Notes under the pieces: generated by a model
The model's database searches: none
Told to the model about the DNA's origin: nothing
Seen by the model: the letters and a program-made list of their open reading frames with translations, nothing else
Translations under genes and position numbers: made by a program
Shown here: positions 1 to 5,917 of the stretch, piece by piece
How the letters are laid out: every line of letters starts with the position of its first letter
Numbering within the stretch: the first letter of the stretch is position 1
DNA from: an uncultured Eubacteriales bacterium
GTDB taxonomy: Bacteria > Bacillota > Clostridia > Oscillospirales > Oscillospiraceae
NCBI GenBank assembly: GCA_900320765.1
Contig: ONTN01000075.1
Span: forward strand, 1 to 6,877
Length of the DNA: 6,877 nucleotides
Direction of reading: 5' to 3'

Positions 1-23
1 ATATCATTCGGGAGAGGCGAGCC

Positions 24-1160
24 GTGAAGAAGTTCTTTTCTCTTTTTTGGAATTATCTTAAAAAATCGGATACCCTGCTTCTCGGCCTCTGCATAGCCGC
101 AACGGTCTACGGGATCGTGCTTATCCGAACAAGCACGGCCTATCTATCCTCGTCGAACGCCGCGTCGGTCCAGATCCTCGCCCTTTTTATCGGGATCGCG
201 CTTTATTTCGTTTTTTCGCTTATCGACATCGATATTCTCGCGGATAACTGGAAGCTTCTTTTTGCTGCCGGCATAGGAATGCTCGGCCTTCTCGTTTTCG
301 CTCAGGAGGAGGGCGGCAACCGCGCGTGGCTGCGCTTTATGGGAATAGGCATCCAGCCCGCCGAGATAGTAAAGATATTCTTTATCGTGATCATTGCGAA
401 GCTCATTGTTTCCTTCTCAAACGAGCGCAGGCTGGATCATATTCTGAGCCTCGGAGCAATGACGGGAATTCTTCTCATTTACTTTGGTATGATCTTAGTG
501 CTCTCCTCCGACCTCGGAAGTGGACTCGTCTACCTCTTCATCTTCATTGCCATGCTCTTTGCCGGCGGGCTTAAAATATACTGGTTTTTGATCGCCTTTG
601 CCGGATTTGCGATAGTATCGCCGTATATTTGGAACAGCTTTCTCTCGGATAACCAGAAGAACCGCATTATCGCCGTTTTTGACCCCAAGAGCGTCGACCC
701 CACCGGTCTCGGCATCACCTGGCAGGTAAACCAGTCGAAGGCCGCGATAGCCTCGGGCGGCGTCTTCGGCCAGGGGCTCGGCCAGGGTCAGATGACCCAG
801 TCCGGCTCAGTTCCGAAGCAGAGGACGGACTTTATTTTCTCCGCTGCCGGGGAGGAGCTCGGCTTCGTCGGCTGCCTCGCCATCGTCGTCCTTCTCGTAG
901 CTATTATAGTCCGCTGCGTCTACGTTGGGTACAAAAGCCAGAGCAAGCTCGGCGCGCTTATTTCCGTCGGCGTCGCCGCTATGCTCACCTTCCAGACCTT
1001 TGAAAACCTCGGTATGTGCCTCGGCGTCGCCCCCGTTGTCGGGCTTACGCTCCCCTTCTTTTCATCAGGCGGCTCGTCAGTAGTCACGAGCTTCGCCTGT
1101 ATGGGCATAATCTCAGGCATAAAGATGAAGCCGAAGCCTGTGATGTTCTCGCGCCGCTGA
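24..1160 (+). CDS. rodA: RodA/FtsW/SpoVE-family (SEDS) peptidoglycan glycosyltransferase, probably RodA
   Basis: A 378-residue polytopic membrane protein. SEDS proteins polymerise lipid II into glycan strands together with a class B penicillin-binding protein; RodA acts in cell elongation. Visible hallmarks are about ten hydrophobic segments, the QPAE motif at 111-114, SDLGSG at 162-167, and a long extracytoplasmic loop (about 202-280). That loop carries RTDFIF, whose D269 aligns with the catalytic Asp of RodA, followed by the GEELGFVG segment. The C-terminal block has LPFFSSGGSS (343-352). The length is close to that of B. subtilis RodA (about 390 residues). The start is GTG, preceded by GGAGAGG (11-17) with 6 nt spacing. 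RodA is favoured over FtsW/SpoVE by the N-terminal KKSDTLLL-type segment and the short basic tail, but separation from a SpoVE-like paralogue is not certain. The usual Tyr of the FSYGGSS motif is Ser348. Nothing upstream is visible to confirm an mre/pbp/min cluster. Confidence 0.88.
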   Translation: MKKFFSLFWNYLKKSDTLLLGLCIAATVYGIVLIRTSTAYLSSSNAASVQILALFIGIALYFVFSLIDIDILADNWKLLFAAGIGMLGLLVFAQEEGGNRAWLRFMGIGIQPAEIVKIFFIVIIAKLIVSFSNERRLDHILSLGAMTGILLIYFGMILVLSSDLGSGLVYLFIFIAMLFAGGLKIYWFLIAFAGFAIVSPYIWNSFLSDNQKNRIIAVFDPKSVDPTGLGITWQVNQSKAAIASGGVFGQGLGQGQMTQSGSVPKQRTDFIFSAAGEELGFVGCLAIVVLLVAIIVRCVYVGYKSQSKLGALISVGVAAMLTFQTFENLGMCLGVAPVVGLTLPFFSSGGSSVVTSFACMGIISGIKMKPKPVMFSRR

Positions 1161-1186
1161 AGCGCCGCTTAATAAAAAGTTTGCAA

Positions 1187-1223
1187 AATATCCCTTCGCC
1201 AAACGGCAAAGGGATATTATTTG
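1187..1223 (+). terminator. Imperfect hairpin terminator after rodA-like gene
   Basis: A ten-base-pair stem (1187-1196 with 1209-1218), one C/A mismatch, three further GC pairs (1198-1200 with 1205-1207) and an AAAC loop. It is followed by ATTTGTCTAATTT, a weak U-tract. It lies 27 nt after the rodA stop and upstream of the next promoter, where a rho-independent terminator is expected. On the minus strand the stem is followed by TTTGCAAACTTTTTATT, so some activity in that direction is possible. Confidence 0.65.
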
Positions 1224-1236
1224 TCTAATTTCCGCC

Positions 1237-1265
1237 TTGATTTTAGGCGTGCGTCAGAGTAAAAT
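1237..1265 (+). promoter_or_regulatory. Sigma-A-type promoter for the ABC exporter genes
   Basis: TTGATT at 1237-1242 (matches TTGACA at four of six positions), a 17-nt spacer, then TAAAAT at 1260-1265 (five of six against TATAAT). Transcription would start near 1272, giving a leader of about 34 nt before the TTG start at 1306. The placement just after a terminator and before the two-gene unit supports it. A short inverted repeat (CGCCT at 1233-1237, AGGCG at 1245-1249) overlaps the -35 box and could be an operator, but it is too short to be convincing. Confidence 0.6.
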
Positions 1266-1292
1266 CATATAAATGTATTTATTTTAGACAGT

Positions 1293-1299
1293 GAGGTGG
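1293..1299 (+). promoter_or_regulatory. Ribosome binding site deciding the TTG start of ABC subunit 1
   Basis: GAGGTGG ends 6 nt before the TTG at 1306, good SD spacing. The upstream in-frame GTG at 1291 overlaps this SD and has none of its own (TTTTAGACA precedes it). The ATG at 1301 lies only 1 nt after the SD and is out of frame, ending after two codons (ATG AAT TGA). Confidence 0.65.
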
Positions 1300-1305
1300 T
1301 ATGAA

Positions 1306-3054
1306 TTGATAAAAAAGCTCTCCCGCTGCGTTCGGGAGTACAAGGCTCCGGCGATAATCACAATGCTTTTCATTATCGCGGAGGTCGTTATCGAGGCGAT
1401 AATCCCCTTCAAAACAGCCGAGCTTGTAAACCTTATTAACAGCGGCCTTGATATGGGAAGCATTCTCTCGACCGGCGCCGTGCTCGTCGTTCTCGCCGTG
1501 CTCAGCCTCTCTTGCGGCGGCCTTGCGGGCTTTACCGCGGCAAAGGCGTCCACGGGCTTTGCCAAAAACTTACGGCACGATATGTTCCACAACGTGCAGA
1601 CCTTTTCCTTCGCCAATATCGATAAGTTCTCCTCATCCTCCCTCGTAACGAGGATGACGACGGACGTTCAGAACGTCCAGATGGGCTTTATGATGCTGAT
1701 AAGGATAGCTCTACGCGCCCCGCTGAACTTTATCTTTTCCGTTATTATGGCGTACAGGATGGGCGGCGCTCTCGCCACAAGCTTCGTCGTGCTGATCCCC
1801 ATTCTGGTAGTCGGGCTTATGTTCATCGCAAAAAAGGCAATGCCGGCCTTCCGCTCGGTTTTTAAAAAATACGATAAGATGAACGAATCCATCGAGGAGA
1901 ACGTCCGCGCCATGCGCGTCGTCAAGAGCTTCGCGAGAGAGGAGTACGAGAAGACGAAGTTCGCTTCTGCGTCGGACAACATAAAGAACGACTTCACCCA
2001 CGCCGAGAGGATAGTAGCCCTGAACTCCCCGCTCATGCAGCTCTGCGTCTACGGGAATATGGTCTTCGTTCTTCTCGTCGGCTCGCAGATCGTTATCAAG
2101 AACCACGGCACGATTATAAACGTCGGTCAGATCTCGGCTATGCTGACCTACGGTATGCAGATACTTATGAGCCTTATGATGCTCAGCATGGTCTACGTTA
2201 TGATGACGATGGCGGCTGAGGCGGCAAAGCGCGTCTGCGAGGTGCTCGACGAAAAGCCGAGCATAGTCTCTCCGGAAAAGCCCGTCACCGATGTGGCGGA
2301 CGGCTCTGTCGATTTCGACGGCGTCAGCTTCAAATACTTTGCCGACGCGAAGAAGGACGCTCTCAGCGGTGTTGACCTGCATATAAGGTCCGGAATGACG
2401 GTCGGGATACTCGGCGGCACCGGCGTCGGAAAAACGACCCTCGTTCAGCTTATTCCGAGGCTTTACGACGTTACCGAGGGCTCGCTCAAGGTCGGCGGCG
2501 TCGACGTACGCGACTACGACCTCAAGGTCCTGCGCGACAGCGTCGCCATGGTTCTGCAGAAAAACGAGCTTTTCTCCGGCACTATCGCGGAGAATCTCCG
2601 CTGGGGCAACGCCTCCGCTACCGATGAGGAGCTTCGCGAGGCCTGCCGCCTCGCCCAGGCGGACGATTTCATTATGAGCTTCCCCGACGGCTACGAGACA
2701 CATATAGAGCAGGGCGGCACCAACGTATCCGGCGGTCAAAAGCAGAGGCTCACGATCGCCCGCGCCCTTCTCAAAAAACCGAAGATACTCATTCTCGACG
2801 ATTCGACGAGCGCCGTCGATACGAAGACAGACGCCCTTATCCGCCGCGGCTTCAGGGAGTACATACCCGACACCACGAAGATAATCATCGCACAGCGCGT
2901 CGCCTCCGTTGAGGACGCCGACCTCATCCTCGTTATGGACGGGGGCAGGATCGTTGAGATGGGCACGCACTCGGAGCTTATGAGCTCGAGCGAGATCTAC
3001 CGCGAGACCTATTACCAGCAGACGAAGGGAGGCGAAAGCGATGGCAAGGAATAA
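1306..3054 (+). CDS. Heterodimeric ABC exporter, first subunit (degenerate ATPase site; TM287/BmrC/YheI-like)
   Basis: A 582-residue half-transporter: a six-helix type IV exporter domain (about 1-315; hydrophobic segments near 15-37, 53-76, 129-150, 155-175, 242-263, 277-300) fused to an ATP-binding domain (about 330-575). In TTG-start numbering: Walker A GGTGVGKT at 370-377 (K376), Q-loop Q418, signature NVSGGQ at 473-478, Walker B ending LDD. D499 stands where the catalytic Glu should be, and Q530 replaces the switch His (IIIAQR). This Asp/Gln pair is typical of the degenerate subunit of asymmetric exporters such as TM287/288 and BmrCD. The partner is the next gene, overlapping by 14 nt. 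The TTG start at 1306 is chosen because of its SD and because the N-terminus MIKKLSRCVREYK fits the family; GTG at 1291 would add five residues. The substrate cannot be read from sequence; drug, lipid or peptide export are all possible. Confidence 0.9.
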   Translation: MIKKLSRCVREYKAPAIITMLFIIAEVVIEAIIPFKTAELVNLINSGLDMGSILSTGAVLVVLAVLSLSCGGLAGFTAAKASTGFAKNLRHDMFHNVQTFSFANIDKFSSSSLVTRMTTDVQNVQMGFMMLIRIALRAPLNFIFSVIMAYRMGGALATSFVVLIPILVVGLMFIAKKAMPAFRSVFKKYDKMNESIEENVRAMRVVKSFAREEYEKTKFASASDNIKNDFTHAERIVALNSPLMQLCVYGNMVFVLLVGSQIVIKNHGTIINVGQISAMLTYGMQILMSLMMLSMVYVMMTMAAEAAKRVCEVLDEKPSIVSPEKPVTDVADGSVDFDGVSFKYFADAKKDALSGVDLHIRSGMTVGILGGTGVGKTTLVQLIPRLYDVTEGSLKVGGVDVRDYDLKVLRDSVAMVLQKNELFSGTIAENLRWGNASATDEELREACRLAQADDFIMSFPDGYETHIEQGGTNVSGGQKQRLTIARALLKKPKILILDDSTSAVDTKTDALIRRGFREYIPDTTKIIIAQRVASVEDADLILVMDGGRIVEMGTHSELMSSSEIYRETYYQQTKGGESDGKE

Positions 3055-4993
3055 TCGCCGCCCCGAAGAGGCGTCCGGCGGAAAAAAGCGCCCGCCTTTC
3101 AATTTCAAGGCGATAAAGAGAACGGTAGGGTACGCCAGAAAGTTTTATCCCGTACTCTTCCCGATGATCTGCCTGCTCACCGTCTTCTCCTCCGCCGTAT
3201 CCGCGATACCCGCCGTCTTCACCCAGAAGGTCATCGAGATCATCGGAGCGTTTACCGAGTCGGGAGACTGGGATACCGCAATTAAGCAGATACTTCCCCT
3301 TATCATAATTCTCGCGTCTCTCTACGTTCTCAGCCTTATCGCCATGCTCTTCCAGACCCAGCTTTCAGCTATCCTGACTCAGGGCTTTTTGAACAAGATG
3401 CGAAAGGCCCTGTTCAACAAGATGCAGGATCTTCCGATCAAGTATTTTGACACTCATAAGCACGGCGATATAATGAGCCACTACACGAACGACGTGGACA
3501 CCCTGCGCGAGCTCGTAAGCCAGTCGATACCGGCCGTGCTCCGTTCCGGCTCCATCGTTCTCGTAGTCTTCTTCATTATGATATGGTACTCTCTGCCCCT
3601 CACCCTGCTCATCATCTTCGGCGTTATCCTGATGATGTTCGTCTCCACAAAGCTCGGCGGCGGGAGCGCGAGATACTTCGTTGCTCAGCAGAAGTCGGTC
3701 GCCGCGACCGAGGGCTACGTTCAGGAGATGATGGCCGGTCAGAAGGTCGTCAAGGTCTTCAACCACGAGGAGACATCGGCTGAGGGCTTCGACAGGCTGA
3801 ACGAAGAGCAGTGCGAGAACAGCCGCAAGGCGAACGCCTACGCGAACACCCTCGGTCCGATAATAATGAACATTGGAAACATTCTCTACGTGCTTATCGC
3901 CGTGGTCGGCGGACTTTATCTCATCTCCGGTCTTCCAAACCCCGCGGTCGGCGGGCTATTCGGAAGGTTCCCTGTTCTCGATATCTCCATTCTCGTCGCC
4001 TTCCTCAATATGGTAAAGCAGTTTACCGGAAACATAAACCAGCTCTCGCAGCAGGTCAACGTTATCGTAATGAGTATGGCCGGTGCGCAGCGCGTCTTTG
4101 ATCTTATGGACGAGGCTCCCGAGGCTGACGATGGCTACGTTACCCTCGTTAACGCCGAGATCGCGGACGACGGCAGCATAAAGGAGACTGAGGAGCACAC
4201 CGGAAAATGGGCGTGGAAGCACCCGCATCAGGCGGACGGCACGGTGACCTACACCGAGCTTCGCGGCGACGTTCGTATGTTCGACGTGGACTTTGCCTAC
4301 GAGGAGGGCAAAACCGTTCTCCACGACATCACGCTCTACGCAGAGCCCGGTCAGAAGGTCGCCTTCGTAGGCGCCACGGGAGCGGGAAAGACCACGATCA
4401 CGAATCTTATAAACCGCTTTTACGACATTGCCGACGGAAAAATACGCTATGACGGCATAAACGTAAACAAGATAAAAAAGAGCGATCTTCGCCGCTCGCT
4501 CGGCATTGTTCTGCAGGAGACAAACCTATTTACCGGAAGCGTTATGGATAACATACGCTACGGAAAGCTGGACGCCACGGACGAGGAGTGCATCCGCGCC
4601 GCGAAGCTCGCGGGAGCGGACGACTTCATCACGAGGCTTCCGCAGGGCTACGCTACCGAGCTGAGGTCTAACGGATCGAATCTCTCGCAGGGTCAGCGCC
4701 AGCTTATCGCCATCGCGAGAGCCGCTGTAGCCGATCCCCCGGTAATGATACTCGACGAGGCCACGAGCTCGATCGACACCCGCACCGAGGCGATAGTCCA
4801 GCGCGGTATGGATAAACTGATGGAGGGCAGAACGGTGTTCGTTATCGCCCACAGGCTCAGTACGGTAATGGATTCCGACGTTATCATGGTGCTCGACCAC
4901 GGGCGCATAATCGAGCGCGGCACCCACGATCAGCTCATAGCTGAAAAGGGCACGTACTACCAGCTCTACACCGGAGCCTTTGAGCTTGAATAA
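3041..4993 (+). CDS. Heterodimeric ABC exporter, second subunit (catalytically complete; TM288/BmrD/YheH-like)
   Basis: A 650-residue half-transporter. It has a basic cytoplasmic N-terminus (about 1-35), six membrane helices (roughly 37-58, 82-105, 165-183, 185-202, 274-296, 312-335) and an ATP-binding domain from about 408. Walker A is GATGAGKT at 444-451 (K450), Q-loop Q492, signature LSQGQ at 548-552, Walker B ILDEATSS with D572 and catalytic E573, and switch His H604 in IAHRLST. The signature departs from LSGGQ. It would face the degenerate Walker A/B of subunit 1, while subunit 1's SGGQ faces this intact site, the usual asymmetric arrangement. A hydrophilic insert (about 361-407, rich in Asp, Glu, Trp and His) separates the membrane and ATPase domains; I recall similar inserts in clostridial relatives. 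ATG at 3041 has AAGGGAGG 8 nt upstream and overlaps the preceding gene by 14 nt, suggesting translational coupling. Confidence 0.92.
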   Translation: MARNNRRPEEASGGKKRPPFNFKAIKRTVGYARKFYPVLFPMICLLTVFSSAVSAIPAVFTQKVIEIIGAFTESGDWDTAIKQILPLIIILASLYVLSLIAMLFQTQLSAILTQGFLNKMRKALFNKMQDLPIKYFDTHKHGDIMSHYTNDVDTLRELVSQSIPAVLRSGSIVLVVFFIMIWYSLPLTLLIIFGVILMMFVSTKLGGGSARYFVAQQKSVAATEGYVQEMMAGQKVVKVFNHEETSAEGFDRLNEEQCENSRKANAYANTLGPIIMNIGNILYVLIAVVGGLYLISGLPNPAVGGLFGRFPVLDISILVAFLNMVKQFTGNINQLSQQVNVIVMSMAGAQRVFDLMDEAPEADDGYVTLVNAEIADDGSIKETEEHTGKWAWKHPHQADGTVTYTELRGDVRMFDVDFAYEEGKTVLHDITLYAEPGQKVAFVGATGAGKTTITNLINRFYDIADGKIRYDGINVNKIKKSDLRRSLGIVLQETNLFTGSVMDNIRYGKLDATDEECIRAAKLAGADDFITRLPQGYATELRSNGSNLSQGQRQLIAIARAAVADPPVMILDEATSSIDTRTEAIVQRGMDKLMEGRTVFVIAHRLSTVMDSDVIMVLDHGRIIERGTHDQLIAEKGTYYQLYTGAFELE

Positions 4994-5000
4994 AAAACTG

Positions 5001-5028
5001 TCACCTCGGAAAAATAATTCCGAGGTGA
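5001..5028 (+). promoter_or_regulatory. Perfect inverted repeat that sequesters the SD of the 58-codon ORF; also a possible terminator
   Basis: TCACCTCGGA (5001-5010) is the exact reverse complement of TCCGAGGTGA (5019-5028). An extra A-T pair closes the stem to 11 bp with a 6-nt loop. The right arm contains GAGGTGA, the SD of the ORF at 5035, so the folded RNA would hide it; the left arm mimics the 16S anti-SD. The hairpin begins 8 nt after the ABC stop codon. On the plus strand only TTTATTATG follows, a poor U-tract. On the minus strand CAGTTTTTTATT follows, so it would terminate better against read-through from spoIIIA. Terminator and translational-switch roles are not exclusive. Confidence 0.7.
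5022..5028 (+). promoter_or_regulatory. Shine-Dalgarno of the 58-codon ORF, inside a hairpin arm
   Basis: GAGGTGA with 6 nt to the ATG at 5035. It is one of the best SD matches in the window, and every base of it is paired in the 5001-5028 hairpin. Confidence 0.65.
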
Positions 5029-5034
5029 TTTATT

Positions 5035-5211
5035 ATGCCCCAAAAGAAGAAAAAGCCCCAATATCCGGACGGAGAGAGCATCAGGCTCGACCCGGAAAAG
5101 AGGCTATGCGAGGAATTCGACTCCGTGAGCGTAAAGAAGTTCTCAGCCCCGGACTGGACAGAGATGGGCGTCCGCGTGCTCGATAACTGCGCGGAGGAAA
5201 ACGAGAAATGA
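5035..5211 (+). CDS. Small charged hypothetical protein (58 aa)
   Basis: An ATG-started ORF of 58 codons ending at TGA (5209-5211), not assignable to any family I recognise. The product is soluble-looking with no membrane segment or signal peptide. It has a lysine cluster at 4-7 (KKKK), a PQYPDGES segment (8-15), two cysteines (C25, C52), a single Trp (W41) in SAPDWTEMG, and an acidic C-terminus. By my count it has 11 basic and 13 acidic residues. Support for translation: SD GAGGTGA at good spacing, codon use like the neighbours (GC-rich third positions), and a strong terminator beginning 4 nt after its stop. It is 41 nt downstream of ABC subunit 2 and has no convincing promoter of its own, so it is probably expressed by read-through from the ABC genes. 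A regulatory or accessory role for the exporter is possible but unsupported. It could also be a conserved orphan small gene or a non-coding artefact of the terminator region. Confidence 0.6.
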   Translation: MPQKKKKPQYPDGESIRLDPEKRLCEEFDSVSVKKFSAPDWTEMGVRVLDNCAEENEK

Positions 5212-5215
5212 AAAG

Positions 5216-5263
5216 AGCGAAGGATGGGAGGCTGCGTCTTCCGTCCTTCGCTGCTTTTTTATT
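5216..5263 (+). terminator. Strong, probably bidirectional rho-independent terminator between convergent genes
   Basis: A fifteen-base-pair stem (5216-5230 with 5238-5252; two G-U wobbles, at pairs 5225/5243 and 5228/5240) with the 7-nt loop GCTGCGT. On the plus strand GC then TTTTTTATT follows, ending transcripts of the small ORF. On the minus strand the stem is followed by CTTTTCATTT, a usable U-tract for spoIIIA transcripts. The plus-strand U-tract overlaps the end of spoIIIAH (stop codon at 5259-5261). Confidence 0.85.
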
Positions 5264-5903
5264 CAAGCTCTATGACCTTGAGCTGGCTTGCGGAGAGACC
5301 CGTCTCCGAAATTATCACGTCCGTAATCTGGGCGACGCCGGCGTTCGAGAGGCTGACCTCGCAGGCCACCGTAACTGTCGCTGAGTCCTCGGTCAGATAG
5401 ACGACGCAGTCGGTAAAGCCCTTTGATTTGATTATCGTCTCGATCTCCGCCTCCTTAAGGGAGAGGTCAGCGAGCTCAGCCATCTTTTTCAGGGCCGCGT
5501 CTACCGTCTCGCTGCTCGCTCCCTCGGACTTGGACACGGTCTCGAGGGCGGACTGAGCCTCGTCCCTCGCCTCCTTGCGCTGGAGCCTTATAGCGGCAAA
5601 GCGCTCTTCCAGCATCGTGAGGGCCGTCTCCTTCTTTGAGCCGGGGTCGGCTTCGGCGTAATAAAGCCCGGTCTCCGCGGTCTTCACCTCCTGCTTTTCC
5701 TCGTCCGTGATCTCAGCGGATATCGTCCCTGCGCCGCCCGGCGTTGTCGTCTTGTCTACTGTCTCCGAGCCCGTGTTCGCTATCTCCGCGCCTTTTTTTG
5801 CTGCATCCTCAGTCTTTTTATCGTACGACCAGTTTAAGTATACCGCCACGCAAACAAAGACAAGTACCGTGATTATCACGGCGTTTCTCTTAAACACTTT
5901 CAT
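5259..5903 (-). CDS. spoIIIAH: Stage III sporulation protein AH (SpoIIIAH)
   Basis: A 214-residue protein, close to B. subtilis SpoIIIAH (218). SpoIIIAH is the mother-cell membrane protein whose extracellular YscJ/FliF-like domain binds forespore SpoIIQ across the intermembrane space, forming the channel needed for late forespore gene expression. The sequence shows one N-terminal membrane anchor (about 7-23) and a Thr/Gly/acidic linker (about 28-75). A charged helical stretch follows, with RFAAIRLQRKEARDEA (101-116) matching the family's conserved Arg-rich helix. The ring-building fold (about 133-214) has KSKGFTDCVVYL and a terminal TGLSASQLKVIEL. The start is ATG at 5903, with GGAGGA (5912-5907) just upstream. 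A GTG at 5921 would overlap the spoIIIAG stop as GTGA and add six residues, but has no SD. It is the last gene of the visible operon, which is controlled by sigma-E in model spore formers. Confidence 0.92.
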   Translation of the reverse strand: MKVFKRNAVIITVLVFVCVAVYLNWSYDKKTEDAAKKGAEIANTGSETVDKTTTPGGAGTISAEITDEEKQEVKTAETGLYYAEADPGSKKETALTMLEERFAAIRLQRKEARDEAQSALETVSKSEGASSETVDAALKKMAELADLSLKEAEIETIIKSKGFTDCVVYLTEDSATVTVACEVSLSNAGVAQITDVIISETGLSASQLKVIELE

Positions 5904-5906
5904 TGT

Positions 5907-5912
5907 TCCTCC
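5907..5912 (-). promoter_or_regulatory. SD of spoIIIAH, decides ATG start
   Basis: Reads GGAGGA on the minus strand, within a longer GGGTGGAGGA stretch, with 3 nt between it and the ATG at 5903. The tight spacing is partly relieved by the upstream GGGTGG. It lies immediately past the spoIIIAG stop, so terminating ribosomes could reload here. Confidence 0.6.
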
Positions 5913-5917
5913 ACCCT

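Noticed and set aside
1711..3108. A 465-codon open frame on the minus strand opposite ABC subunit 1
   Set aside because: It is antisense to a protein with every ABC exporter motif. Its product is a low-complexity Arg/Ala/His/Asp mixture without a recognisable domain, as expected from the complement of GC3-biased codons.
3365..3766. Minus-strand frame opposite ABC subunit 2 (similar ones at 3956-4324 and 4526-4927)
   Set aside because: All lie in the same antisense phase of a well-supported gene, with His/Asp/Val-rich products and no credible SD noticed.
4986..5018. Possible promoter for the 58-codon ORF (TTGAAT at 4986-4991 with AATAAT at 5013-5018 or AAAAAT at 5010-5015)
   Set aside because: The spacers are 21 or 18 nt, the weaker -10 matches only four positions, and the A/T-rich stretches are the hairpin loop and terminator-like A-tract.
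5001..5028. A riboswitch or T-box in the leader of the small ORF
   Set aside because: There are only 41 nt between the genes and one simple hairpin; there is no room for a ligand-binding domain or a conserved T-box sequence.
4980..5186. Plus-strand frame that starts inside the end of ABC subunit 2 and runs through the small-ORF region
   Set aside because: It reads through the hairpin in a different frame from the 5035 ORF, lacks an SD, and its Arg-rich product looks like a shadow; the 5035 frame has the SD.
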